Positions 8,776 through 18,040 of a stretch of DNA of 64,000 bases are shown one piece after another. Source of the DNA: Bacteroidales bacterium (GTDB lineage Bacteria > Bacteroidota > Bacteroidia > Bacteroidales > UBA932); contig JAFTGA010000015.1 of assembly GCA_017458145.1 (NCBI GenBank), positions 1-64,000 of the forward strand, given 5' to 3'. The notes under the pieces are model-generated. The model did not search any database and had not been told where the DNA came from. It was given only the letters and a program-made list of their open reading frames with translations. Within the stretch, counting starts at the first letter, position 1, and each line of letters begins with the position of its first letter. The translations under genes were made by a program, and so were the position numbers.

Positions 8776-10862
8776 TTTCTTCTGCGGATATTGCGTTTGC
8801 GGAGTACGCTCCGGTCGGCGCTCGGGCCGTAGCGGAGCGTGAAATGGCCGGGTGTCGCGCGCATTTCGCCCGAGGCTTCGTCATAGGTGGCGAAGACGCT
8901 CTCGTCGAGCGGAATGCTTACCTTGACCGACTTGCCGGCCGGGATATGGACGCGGCGGAAGGCGCGCAGGGCCATCTGCGGCCCGTCGGTGTCTTCGCGC
9001 TTGGACATATAGACCTGCACGACCTCGTCGCCGTCCCTCCGGCCGCGGTTGCGGACCTTGAAGACCAGCTTGCCGCCTCGCACACGCGCGCGTCCGTATT
9101 TATAGGTCGTGTAGCTCAGGCCGTGGCCGAAGTGGAAGAGGGGCTCACCCGTGAAATAGCGGTATGTGTGTCCCGCCATATTGTAGTCGTTGAAATCCGG
9201 CAGGTCCTCGTCGCTGCGGTAGAAGGTGACCGGCAGGCGCCCGGACGGGTTGCAGTCGCCGAACAGCACGTCCGCGATGGCGGTGCCGCCCGCTTCTCCC
9301 GGATACCAGGCCTGCAGGATGGCTTCGCAGCGCTCCGTCTCGGGGAGCAGGCCCATGGCGGAGCCGGAGAAGTTGACGAAGACGATCTTCTTGCCGAGCG
9401 CCCGCAGCGAGTCGACTTCCGCGCGCTGGGCGCGGGGGAGTTCGATGGTGGTACGGTCGCCGCGGTCGAATCCCTCCGGGCTGTTGCGCATCTGCTCGCC
9501 TTCCATCCGGGGGGAGATGCCGCCTACATAGATCACCACGTCGGCGGCGTCCGCTGTCGTTACGTTGGCGGGACCGACCTTGGCGGCGATGCCCTCCAGG
9601 GCGGTCACGGTGCGGACCGGGAAGCCGTTGTAGTTGCCCCACATCGCCACGGAGTCGGCGGCGTTGGGCCCCAGCACGGCGACCTTGATGTCCTTGCCCA
9701 GCGGGAGGATGCCGCCCTTGTTCTGCAGCAGGACCAGGCTCTCGCGGGCCATCTGCAGGGCCTTGGCGCGGTGCGCGTCGCTGGCGAGCAGCGCTTCGTC
9801 GATGCGGTTCCAGCTCACGGACTCGTCCGGGTCCATCTCGCCGAGGCGGAAGCGGGCGACGAGCAGGCGCCGCAGGGACACGTCGATGTCGGCTTCCGAC
9901 AGTTTGCCCTGCCTGACGGCATCCACCAGGTGCCGGTAGGAACTGCCGCACTCGAGGTCGGTGCCGGTGCGCACGGCGCGGGCCACGGCCGTCCCGGGCT
10001 CGCCGAGGTAGGTGCCGTGGCGGCCTTCGCGCCAGAAATCGTCGATGGCGCCGCAATCGCTCACGACCAGGCCCTTATATCCCCATTTTCCGCGCAGGAA
10101 CTGGATCAGCAGCTGGTCGGAGCCGCAGCACGGCTCGCCCTCGAAGCGGTTGTAGGCGCACATCACCTCCTGGACATCGATCTTGGAGATGATGTCGCCG
10201 AAGGCGTAAAGATAGGTTTCCGCGAGGTCGCGCCAGGAAATGTCCCGGGCGTCGAACTGGTGGCGCGTGCCTTCCGGACCGCTGTGCACGGCATAGTGCT
10301 TCAGGCAGGCGTGCAGCTTGTCATACTTTTCCGTATCGGGGCCCTGCAGGCCCTTGACCACGGCATAGCCCATCCGGGCCGTGAGGAAGGGATCCTCGCC
10401 GTAGGTCTCCTGCCCGCGACCCCAGCGCGGGTCCCGAAAGATATTGATATTGGGCGTCCAGACCGTCAGGCCGTGGTACTGCGGGCTCCCTTGCGGGTTC
10501 TTGCGGTACTGGATGAATTTGATGCGCTGCTCGGTGGAGGCGATGTCGAAGACTTCTTCGAGCAGCGCCTCGTCCCAGCTGGAAGCCATGCCGATGGCCT
10601 GCGGGAACACGGTGGCCAGACCGGCGCGGGCGGCGCCGTGCAGGGCCTCGTTCCACCAGTTGTATTCCCGGATGCCCAGCTCCGGAATAGCCGGACTGGC
10701 GTTCATCATCAGGGATGCTTTCTGCTCGAGGGAGAGGCGCCCCAGCAGGTCCTCCGCCCGCTGCTCTGCGGACAGGGAAGGGTCCTGATAAGGAAAACTC
10801 TGTGCAGCGAGTACACTGCACAGAGCCATCCCTACCAGTGACGTGAGAAGATTTCTACGCAC
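8772..10862 (-). CDS. Glycoside hydrolase family 3 (beta-glucosidase/beta-xylosidase type)
   Basis: Exported exo-glycosidase with a signal peptide (residues 1-21). The TIM-barrel domain carries the LKHYAVHSGPE substrate loop (187-197) and the nucleophile Asp269 in VVSDCGAID. The alpha/beta sandwich domain follows (about 380-570), then a C-terminal fibronectin-III-like domain (VRNRGRRDGDEVVQVYMS). At 696 residues it is a standard three-domain GH3. The EGTRHQFDA segment is more typical of xylosidase/arabinosidase-type members than of glucosidases, but the activity is not certain. It lies 11 bp after the DUF4861-like gene and overlaps GH43 by 4 bp. Confidence 0.93.
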   Translation of the reverse strand: MRRNLLTSLVGMALCSVLAAQSFPYQDPSLSAEQRAEDLLGRLSLEQKASLMMNASPAIPELGIREYNWWNEALHGAARAGLATVFPQAIGMASSWDEALLEEVFDIASTEQRIKFIQYRKNPQGSPQYHGLTVWTPNINIFRDPRWGRGQETYGEDPFLTARMGYAVVKGLQGPDTEKYDKLHACLKHYAVHSGPEGTRHQFDARDISWRDLAETYLYAFGDIISKIDVQEVMCAYNRFEGEPCCGSDQLLIQFLRGKWGYKGLVVSDCGAIDDFWREGRHGTYLGEPGTAVARAVRTGTDLECGSSYRHLVDAVRQGKLSEADIDVSLRRLLVARFRLGEMDPDESVSWNRIDEALLASDAHRAKALQMARESLVLLQNKGGILPLGKDIKVAVLGPNAADSVAMWGNYNGFPVRTVTALEGIAAKVGPANVTTADAADVVIYVGGISPRMEGEQMRNSPEGFDRGDRTTIELPRAQRAEVDSLRALGKKIVFVNFSGSAMGLLPETERCEAILQAWYPGEAGGTAIADVLFGDCNPSGRLPVTFYRSDEDLPDFNDYNMAGHTYRYFTGEPLFHFGHGLSYTTYKYGRARVRGGKLVFKVRNRGRRDGDEVVQVYMSKREDTDGPQMALRAFRRVHIPAGKSVKVSIPLDESVFATYDEASGEMRATPGHFTLRYGPSADRSVLRKRNIRRRK

Positions 10863-10873
10863 TGTGTATGTGT

Positions 10874-11743
10874 TTACTGTTTGTCAACGAGTGCAAACCA
10901 GTCCGCGGAGGTCTTGATGTCCCCCTTGGACCAGCAGGAACCATAGTAATAGGTGAGGGTCTCACCGGACTTGACCGTCCGTACGCACAGGGCGTGGTCG
11001 AGCTGGGCGTCGGCGAAAACCTGCTGGGCTTTGGGCATCACCACGGCCACGCCGAGGAAACCGTCTTCCGGCTCGATGCTCTGGTCGGAGGCGTGCTCCC
11101 AGATGGCGTAGCGGTCTGCTCCCTTCCGCTCGTCCACGATGGTCTGCTGGGCGCCGTGGCGCAGCAGGCCGGCCGCGATGTTGAGCGTCTCGGCTCCGGA
11201 GAAATTCCAGGTGTCGTCCACGCGGCAGAAGTAGCTGTCGGCGGTGACGGTCACCTGCTTGTCCAGGGACACCTTGACGCCCTCGGCGGCCTCCCATTCA
11301 GGATAGTGCAGCACGAAGACCACCTTGTCGGGCTTCTGCTCGAGGATTTCCCAGGAGCGGTAGTTGGTGGCGGGGAACGCCAGGTGGCTGCCGATCATCG
11401 GGGCGGAAGCGCCGCCGCCGAGGCTCACGGCCACCTTGTAGCAGTCCTTGCCGTCGCCGTGGTTATGGTGGTAGTACTCGGGGTCTTTGACGGCTTCGGC
11501 ATACCACTCGTCAGCCACGAGCCGGCCCGGCATCTTCACCCAGATATCGATGCCCGGGGAGGTGGGGTTGCCCTCGAGCGCCTTGCCGTAGAAACGGCCG
11601 GCGATGAGGTTGTTCTCGAACACGAAGTCATCGGCGCGCTCCGGTACGAAGCGGGCCATCACCTTCGGCTCGGCAGGCTGCTGCTTGCAGCCTGCGAGCG
11701 CGAAGATCGCCGCGAAGGCGAGGAAGATAAGTCTGCTTTTCAT
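10874..11743 (-). CDS. DUF4861-like lipoprotein of the pectin locus
   Basis: Putative lipoprotein of 289 residues (MKSRLIFLAFAAIFALAGC, Cys19). The body is beta-rich with recognisable family segments such as YYHHNHGDGKDCYKV, RSWEIL and SYFCRVDDTWN. I assign it to the DUF4861 type from memory of these motifs, without a search. The start at 11743 overlaps the kduI stop (TAATG), which shows operon coupling. Conserved His and Asp clusters suggest an enzyme acting on pectic sugars in the periplasm, but no function should be assumed. Confidence 0.8.
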   Translation of the reverse strand: MKSRLIFLAFAAIFALAGCKQQPAEPKVMARFVPERADDFVFENNLIAGRFYGKALEGNPTSPGIDIWVKMPGRLVADEWYAEAVKDPEYYHHNHGDGKDCYKVAVSLGGGASAPMIGSHLAFPATNYRSWEILEQKPDKVVFVLHYPEWEAAEGVKVSLDKQVTVTADSYFCRVDDTWNFSGAETLNIAAGLLRHGAQQTIVDERKGADRYAIWEHASDQSIEPEDGFLGVAVVMPKAQQVFADAQLDHALCVRTVKSGETLTYYYGSCWSKGDIKTSADWFALVDKQ

Positions 11744-12585
11744 TACTTGAGATCCGGGGTAGCGCACCAGTCCATGTCGTTGTAGTCGTCGTTCTCGCCG
11801 CACATGCCCCAGATGAAGGTGTAGTTGCGGGTGGCGCAGGCGGAGTGGATGCTCCACTGCGGGGAGATGACGGCCTGCTCGTTGTGCATCCAGATGTGGC
11901 GCGTCTCCTGCGGCTCGCCCATGAAGTGGCAGACCGCGGCGTCCTCCGGAACCTCGAAGTAGAAGTAGACCTCCATGCGGCGGTCGTGGGTGTGGGCCGG
12001 CATCGTGTTCCAGGTGCTGCCCGGAGCGAGCTCGGTCATGCCCATCTGGAGCTGGCAGCAAGGCACGACCTCCTTGACGAGGAGGCGGTTGATCGTGCGC
12101 TCGTTGGACTCCTCCAGGGAGCCGAGATGCATCACGACGGCGTCCTTCTTGCTGACCTTCTTGACTCCGGTCTCGCGGTGGGCGGTGGCGGAGCAGAAGT
12201 AGAAGTGGGCGGGCTTGTCGGCGGAGTCGCTCTTGAAGGTGACGTGGCGGTTGCCGCGGCCGATGTAGAGGGCCTCCTTGTATTCGAGGTGGTATTCCTC
12301 GTCGCCCACGACCACGGTCCCGGCGCCGCCGACGTTGATGATGCCGAGTTCACGCCGCTGCGTGAAATAATCGGCGCGGAGGATTTCCGGGGCGCTGAGC
12401 AGCAGATCTTCCTTGACGGGGACGGCGCCGCCCGCGATGATGCGGTCGAACATCGAGTAGACCATGTTGATCTCGTCGGGCACCATCACGTTCTCCACGA
12501 GGTATTCCTTGCGGATGCGCTCGGTGTCGTAGTGCTTGGCGTCCAGGTTGCTGGAGGCCTGGCGGACTTGGCAGTTGATCTTCAT
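11743..12585 (-). CDS. kduI: 5-dehydro-4-deoxy-D-glucuronate isomerase KduI
   Basis: Cytoplasmic isomerase that converts 4-deoxy-L-threo-5-hexosulose uronate, released from unsaturated pectic oligosaccharides, to 3-deoxy-D-glycero-2,5-hexodiulosonate. The cupin metal ligands are visible: His198, His200 and Glu205 in MPAHTHDRRMEVYF, and His247 in WSIHSAC. The length of 280 residues is exactly typical. The start is taken at MKINCQVRQ (12585); an in-frame ATG three codons upstream (12594) is possible. It directly follows kduD, its pathway partner. Confidence 0.96.
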   Translation of the reverse strand: MKINCQVRQASSNLDAKHYDTERIRKEYLVENVMVPDEINMVYSMFDRIIAGGAVPVKEDLLLSAPEILRADYFTQRRELGIINVGGAGTVVVGDEEYHLEYKEALYIGRGNRHVTFKSDSADKPAHFYFCSATAHRETGVKKVSKKDAVVMHLGSLEESNERTINRLLVKEVVPCCQLQMGMTELAPGSTWNTMPAHTHDRRMEVYFYFEVPEDAAVCHFMGEPQETRHIWMHNEQAVISPQWSIHSACATRNYTFIWGMCGENDDYNDMDWCATPDLK

Positions 12586-12597
12586 ACGGCGCACGGT

Positions 12598-13404
<807 letters not shown>

Positions 13405-13429
13405 AATAAAATGAATGTTTATGTTATTG

Positions 13430-14617
13430 TTATTTCAGTCTTTCCATTTCGAGCGAAGCCCAGATGAAGGGGCCGACGCCCTTGGAGTCGTTGGGACGGA
13501 TGGGCTCACTGAGGTAGTAGGCGAAGTCGCCCATGCGGTTGGAGGAGCCGCCCAGTCCGCCGACGGAGCAGCACTTCTCGATGCTGATGCGGCCCTGCTC
13601 GTCGGTGGAGATGAACTCGCGGACGACATCGCCGTAAAGTTTCTTGGCATAGGGGAGCAGGTCGGCGTCCAGGTAGCCCATCCGGATCCCCTTGAGGTAG
13701 GTGAAGCTGAACATCGCGGAGCAGGTGGACTCGAGGTAGTTGCCCTCGCGGCCCGGCTGGTCCAGGACCTGATACCACACGCCGCTCTTCTCGTCAGCCC
13801 ACTTGGGGAGCTCGGCGCAGATGGTGCGGAGGATGTCGATCAGCTTCTGGCGGGGAGCGTAGTCCTCCGGCAGCCAGTCCAGCACGTCCACCAGGGCCAT
13901 GCAGTACCAGCCCAGGGCGCGGCCCCAGCAGTGGAAGGACTGCCCGTGGGTGGCGGGATCGCACCAGAACATGCTCTCGGACTCGTCCCAGGCGTGGCGG
14001 TAGAGCTTCGTGGCGGGATCATAGGTTTTCTCGGCCGCCACGACGAACTCGTTCACGATGTCGTCGTAGGCCTCGATGCGGGCCTGGCCCTCCAGATAGC
14101 GGGAGGCGTATTCTACATAGAAAGGTTCGGCCATGTACACGCCGTCCAGCCAGACCTGGTTGGGATAGACCTGCTTGTGCCAGAAAGCGCCGGCCTGGGT
14201 GCGCGGCTGCCCGTCCACCTGGCTCTTCACGAGCTCGATGGCCTTGCGGTATTTCTCGTCGCCGGTCTTGTCGTAGAAATAGAACAGCGACTTGCCCGGG
14301 CAGATCAGGTCCGTGGAATATTTCTCCACGGAGTACCCCTTGATGGTGCCGTCCTCGTTCACGATGCCGTCGTACCACTTGTAGACGAAGTCGTAGATGG
14401 CGGGATCGCCGTAGGCCTCATACACATCCAGAAAGGAGCGGAGCTCCAGGCCCGGGGTGTAGTTCCACTTGAGGCGGCCGTCGGTATAGTCGAGATAGGT
14501 GGCGTCCCCGCAGCGGGACATCTGGGAGTGGACCATCTGCTCAGAGAGCGGTTCGGCTTTCTGGCCGCAGGCGACGAGCGCGGCGAGGCCCAGGAGGGAG
14601 GAGAGTATCTTCTTCAT
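13430..14617 (-). CDS. GH105 unsaturated rhamnogalacturonyl/galacturonyl hydrolase
   Basis: Releases the unsaturated uronic acid from the non-reducing end of lyase-generated pectic oligosaccharides and so feeds KduI. It has an (alpha/alpha)6 toroid with catalytic Asp158 in NQVWLDGVYM and supporting His147 (AFWHKQ), matching the YteR/YesR pattern. The N-terminus is a lipoprotein signal (LAALVACGQ, Cys17), so the enzyme is predicted in the periplasm or outer membrane. It is separated from GH28 by only 3 bp. Length 395 residues is normal for the family plus a signal. Confidence 0.93.
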   Translation of the reverse strand: MKKILSSLLGLAALVACGQKAEPLSEQMVHSQMSRCGDATYLDYTDGRLKWNYTPGLELRSFLDVYEAYGDPAIYDFVYKWYDGIVNEDGTIKGYSVEKYSTDLICPGKSLFYFYDKTGDEKYRKAIELVKSQVDGQPRTQAGAFWHKQVYPNQVWLDGVYMAEPFYVEYASRYLEGQARIEAYDDIVNEFVVAAEKTYDPATKLYRHAWDESESMFWCDPATHGQSFHCWGRALGWYCMALVDVLDWLPEDYAPRQKLIDILRTICAELPKWADEKSGVWYQVLDQPGREGNYLESTCSAMFSFTYLKGIRMGYLDADLLPYAKKLYGDVVREFISTDEQGRISIEKCCSVGGLGGSSNRMGDFAYYLSEPIRPNDSKGVGPFIWASLEMERLK

Positions 14618-14620
14618 GGA

Positions 14621-16153
14621 TTATTCGTTGGTGAAATTCTTGACTTTGTAAGTGTTGACGGCGGCGCCGTTCTTCGGGAAGCACCGGACATTGCGGAAGG
14701 TGATGTCCTGGGAATTGCGCAGGTCGATGCCCACGTCGGCCGTCATCGTGCAGTTGGTGATGTTGATGTTCGTGACGGGCATCTCCGGGAGTCCGTTGAA
14801 GAACATCGCGCGGGCGGCGCCGTTGCAGTAGACGTCATTGATGTAGATGTCGCGGAAGGCCGGGGTGGTCTCGTCCACCGGCAGGGCCGGCTCGTCCACG
14901 ATGGGGCTGCCGTCAGCCGCGGCGTCCACGGCCGACTTGCCGCCGTAGAAGAGGTCGAAGAGCACGCCCTCGGCGAGGATGTCCTTCATGTAGATGTGGT
15001 CGATGTGGATATTCCTGACCACGCCGCCGCGGCCGCGGGTGCTCTTGAAACGCAGGCCCACGTCGGTGCCGAGGAAGCGGCAGTTGGACACTTTGATGTT
15101 CTCCACGCCGCCGCTCATCTCGCTGCCCACGGTGAAGCCGCCGTGGCCGTGATACACGGTGCAGTTGTCCACGATCAGGTTCTTGCACGGGCGGGCGCGC
15201 CGGCGTCCGTCGGCGTCCTTGCCGGACTTGATGCAGATGCCGTCGTCGCCGGCGTCGAAGCGCGAATCGACGATCAGCACGTTTTCGCAGCTGTCCACGT
15301 CGATGGCGTCGCCGTTCTGCGAATACCACGGGTTGCGGATGAAGACATCCTTGACGATGAGGTTCTTGGTGAGGAGCGGATGGACGTTCCAGCAGGGGGA
15401 GTTCTGGAAGGTGACGCCTTCGAGCAGGACGTTCTCGCAGTTGCGGATCTGCACGAGGTTCGGACGCAGGAAACTCTTGATCTGCTCCCACTGGGCGTCG
15501 GTCAGGTCGCTCTTCGGGACGTTCATGTTGCTCATTTTCGTGGCCGTGAGGAAGCCCTCGTCGGGATACCAGGTCTTGCCGTCTTCGCTCAGCACGCCGC
15601 CGCCGGCGACCAGCCGGGCCCATTCGCCCTCGGCCATCTTGCTCTTCTTGACCATCCGCCAGGCGTCGCCGTTGCCGTCGATCACGCCTTTTCCGGTGAT
15701 GGAGATGTTCCTGGCGCCGTCGGCGTGGATCGGGGACTCGCAGCGGCGGGTGTCCAGCCCTTCAAAGACGGTCTGGATGATCGGATACAGGTCGCGGTCG
15801 GGATCGAAGATGACCACCGCGTTGTCTGTCAGGTGCAGGTCGCAGTTGCTCAGGATCTCGACCGGGCCGGTGAGCCACAGGCCGGCGGGGACGATCAGGT
15901 GGCCGCCGCCTTTGTCGGAGAGGTGCTGCATGGCCTTGGCGAAGGCCTCGGTGTTGAGGGTGACGCCGTCTCCCACGGCTCCGAAGTCCGTGAGATCCAC
16001 GCTATAGTCGGGGATGACCGGGCGGGAGACGCGCGGCATCTTGAACGGAAGGTCCTTGTAGAGGTAGGCGAATTCGTCGCCGCCCTTGGGGGCGCAGGAG
16101 GCCAGCAGAAGCATGGCGCCGAATACGATTGGCAGGAAACGGTTACTTCTCAT
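14621..16153 (-). CDS. GH28 polygalacturonase / exo-pectinase
   Basis: Right-handed beta-helix glycosidase that cleaves galacturonic acid linkages. It carries a lipoprotein signal with Cys20 (MLLLASCAP). The GH28 active-site blocks are present in order: NGDAID (280-285, variant of NTD), GDD (302-304), GHGG (336-339) and RFKS (368-371). At 510 residues it is a standard bacterial member. It is the first gene of the operon and has a perfect -7 box 26-33 bp upstream of its start, back to back with the rpiB promoter. Confidence 0.94.
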   Translation of the reverse strand: MRSNRFLPIVFGAMLLLASCAPKGGDEFAYLYKDLPFKMPRVSRPVIPDYSVDLTDFGAVGDGVTLNTEAFAKAMQHLSDKGGGHLIVPAGLWLTGPVEILSNCDLHLTDNAVVIFDPDRDLYPIIQTVFEGLDTRRCESPIHADGARNISITGKGVIDGNGDAWRMVKKSKMAEGEWARLVAGGGVLSEDGKTWYPDEGFLTATKMSNMNVPKSDLTDAQWEQIKSFLRPNLVQIRNCENVLLEGVTFQNSPCWNVHPLLTKNLIVKDVFIRNPWYSQNGDAIDVDSCENVLIVDSRFDAGDDGICIKSGKDADGRRRARPCKNLIVDNCTVYHGHGGFTVGSEMSGGVENIKVSNCRFLGTDVGLRFKSTRGRGGVVRNIHIDHIYMKDILAEGVLFDLFYGGKSAVDAAADGSPIVDEPALPVDETTPAFRDIYINDVYCNGAARAMFFNGLPEMPVTNINITNCTMTADVGIDLRNSQDITFRNVRCFPKNGAAVNTYKVKNFTNE

Positions 16154-16178
16154 CGATTGGTTAGATTTGGTTCAACCT

Positions 16179-16186
16179 CAAAGATA
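16179..16186 (-). promoter_or_regulatory. Predicted -7 box for the pectin enzyme operon
   Basis: Minus-strand TATCTTTG with a T-rich stretch at the -33 position. It lies 26 bp before the GH28 start and is divergent from the rpiB promoter. Confidence 0.65.
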
Positions 16187-16259
16187 CGCTTTTTCAGCGA
16201 ATAAAAAAATTCTGAACCAGAAAGACACGAATTTTACAACGGGGCGTGGAAAATAAGAT

Positions 16260-16267
16260 TATATTTG
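16260..16267 (+). promoter_or_regulatory. Predicted -7 box for rpiB-truB, almost touching the start codon
   Basis: Plus-strand TATATTTG. Only four bases separate it from the rpiB ATG at 16272, so the mRNA should be leaderless or nearly so if this box is used. Confidence 0.6.
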
Positions 16268-16271
16268 CGAT

Positions 16272-16706
16272 ATGAAGAAAATCGGAATCTGCAGCGACCA
16301 CGCCGGAGTGGAATACAAGACCCGGCTGATCAGTTATCTGCTCGGCAAGGGCTACGACGTGGTCAATTTCGGAACGGACAGCACGGACAGCTGCGACTAC
16401 CCCGACTTCGCCCATCCGCTGGCGGCGGCCGTCGAGGCGGGCGAGGTGGACGGCGGGATTGCGCTCTGCGGCACCGGCAACGGGATGGCGCTTGCGCTCA
16501 ACCACCACCGGGGGATCCGTGCGGGCCTGGCGTGGAACCAGGAGGTGGCCCGCCTGGTCAAGGAACATAACAATGCCAACGTGCTCGTGATGCCCGCCCG
16601 CTTCGTCTCCTACCGGATGGCGGTGCTGATGGTGCGTGCCTGGCTCACGGCGGAATTTGCCGGAGGACGGCACCAGAGAAGAATTGACAAGATCGTTCAG
16701 CCATAA
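16272..16706 (+). CDS. rpiB: Ribose-5-phosphate isomerase B
   Basis: Interconverts ribose 5-phosphate and ribulose 5-phosphate in the pentose phosphate pathway. This RpiB/LacAB-type protein starts KIGICSDHAGVEYK, has catalytic Cys66 in ALCGTGNGMALALNHH, and ends RRIDKIVQP. Length is 144 residues, as expected. The start is fixed by homology and lies just behind a -7 box. It overlaps the beginning of truB. Confidence 0.95.
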   Translation: MKKIGICSDHAGVEYKTRLISYLLGKGYDVVNFGTDSTDSCDYPDFAHPLAAAVEAGEVDGGIALCGTGNGMALALNHHRGIRAGLAWNQEVARLVKEHNNANVLVMPARFVSYRMAVLMVRAWLTAEFAGGRHQRRIDKIVQP

Positions 16707-17496
16707 CATCGGGGACTATCCCGAGGGAATTGTCCTGCCGGTGGACAAGCCGTACCGCTGGACCTCGGCGGACGTGATCCGCAAGGTCAAGTACGCGGCC
16801 ATCCGGCATTTCGGGAAAAAGAACCTCAAGGTCGGCCACGCCGGGACGCTCGATCCCCTCGCGACCGGTATCCTGCTGGTCTGCATCGGACCGGCCACCC
16901 GGCGGGCGGAGGAGCTGCAGCGCTCCGCCAAGGAATATATCGCCGGCGTCACCTTCGGCGCCACCACGCCCTCGTATGACCTGGAGAAGGACATCGACCG
17001 CGAATGCCCGCTGGACGGCGTGTCCGAAGCGGCGCTCCGTGCGGTCCTGCCCGGCTTTGTCGGGGAACAGGACCAGGTGGCGCCGCTGTTCAGCGCCAAG
17101 TCCGTGGACGGCGTGCGGGCCTATGAGACGGCGCGCCGCCTGCTGCGCGAGGCGCAGCGCGCGGGCCGGGCCTTCGATCCCGGCGACATCCTGCAGTCGA
17201 GCCGCATCACCATTTATGACCTGGAACTGCTGGACTGGCACGACTGGATCGTCCAGGATTTCACGGACGACGGCCGCGGGCGCATCCGCGTGGCGGACGT
17301 GTCCGGCCGGGAGCTGCCGACCGCCAGGATCCGGGTGGCCTGCAGCAAAGGCACCTACATCCGCGCCCTGGCGCGCGACCTGGGCGAAGCCCTCGGTAGC
17401 GGGGCCTTCCTGAGCTCGCTGCGCCGCACGCGAAACGGCGGCTTCGGGATCGAAGACGCCTTCAGTCTGGATGAGGTGCTGGGGATGCTGGACTAA
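16684..17496 (+). CDS. truB: tRNA pseudouridine(55) synthase TruB
   Basis: Makes pseudouridine 55 in the T-loop of tRNAs. The catalytic Asp57 lies in GHAGTLDPLATGIL, and the KPYRWTSADVIRKVK entry motif and the C-terminal SLRRTRNGGFGIEDAF match the family. The start is uncertain: the reading frame has no ATG near the expected N-terminus. I chose the TTG at 16684 (reading TRSFSHNIG), which overlaps rpiB by 23 bp. A GTG at 16636 would add 16 residues. Coupling to rpiB is likely. Confidence 0.93.
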   Translation: MTRSFSHNIGDYPEGIVLPVDKPYRWTSADVIRKVKYAAIRHFGKKNLKVGHAGTLDPLATGILLVCIGPATRRAEELQRSAKEYIAGVTFGATTPSYDLEKDIDRECPLDGVSEAALRAVLPGFVGEQDQVAPLFSAKSVDGVRAYETARRLLREAQRAGRAFDPGDILQSSRITIYDLELLDWHDWIVQDFTDDGRGRIRVADVSGRELPTARIRVACSKGTYIRALARDLGEALGSGAFLSSLRRTRNGGFGIEDAFSLDEVLGMLD

Positions 17497-17607
17497 ATCT
17501 GGGGTGCGTTTCTGTGCCAGAGGGAAAACCTGTTGTTTTTAGCAGAAATCTTTATATCTTAGCATCGGAAGGGGAGAGAGTGTATGAGTCCGCCCCATTC
17601 TCCCTCC

Positions 17608-17922
17608 TCAAACCTTCCTAAAAAGCCGGATGCCTTCAATCGCTTTGATTTCCATCGGGATGTCGTCCAGAAAGCCGTCAAAGGACTTGATGCCCGGCAT
17701 ATTCGTTTCAGGACCGAGCACAATCCTGTGACCGCGCTTCCTCAGTACATCCAGGACGGTTCGTTCATAATCTCCTTGGCGCATACCATTGGCGCCTTTC
17801 TTCTTGGCGAATTTGTGCTGTGTATGTACAGCACTCACGCCGCCCGACTGCTCACCGTGTTTCGCTTTCCGTTCAACACTTCTCCAGCTCAGCTCACTCC
17901 TGCTCAGGCTGGCGAGAATCAA
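17608..17922 (-). pseudogene. Fragment resembling a PD-(D/E)xK-like toxin/nuclease C-terminus
   Basis: The last 58 codons (MRQGDYERTVLDVLRKRG onward) encode a short alpha/beta segment with FDGFLDDIPMEIKA, reminiscent of the core D...ExK motif in polymorphic-toxin and CdiA-type nuclease domains. It stops after IEGIRLFRKV, before the rest of such a domain would appear. The upstream codons look non-coding in character. I read it as a remnant rather than a working gene. The surrounding gaps 17497-17607 and 17923-18001 show no other gene. Confidence 0.35.
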
Positions 17923-18001
17923 AGACGAAGATAGTTTTTCTTGTCAATATTTCAAAGAGCGAAGTTATCAAAGCCGATCCCTGTCCAACGGATCAGGTCC
18001 A

Positions 18002-18040
18002 CCGTGCGTAAGGGTCCTGCAGGTAGGACGATACGCACGG
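18002..18040 (-). terminator. Hairpin directly after the orphan-MreB operon
   Basis: Stem CCGTGCGTA / TACGCACGG (9 bp) with an inner GTCCT / AGGAC extension, immediately downstream of the last gene of the minus-strand operon (stop at 18041). There is no clear U tract, so it may be a terminator or an RNA-stabilising end. Confidence 0.5.
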
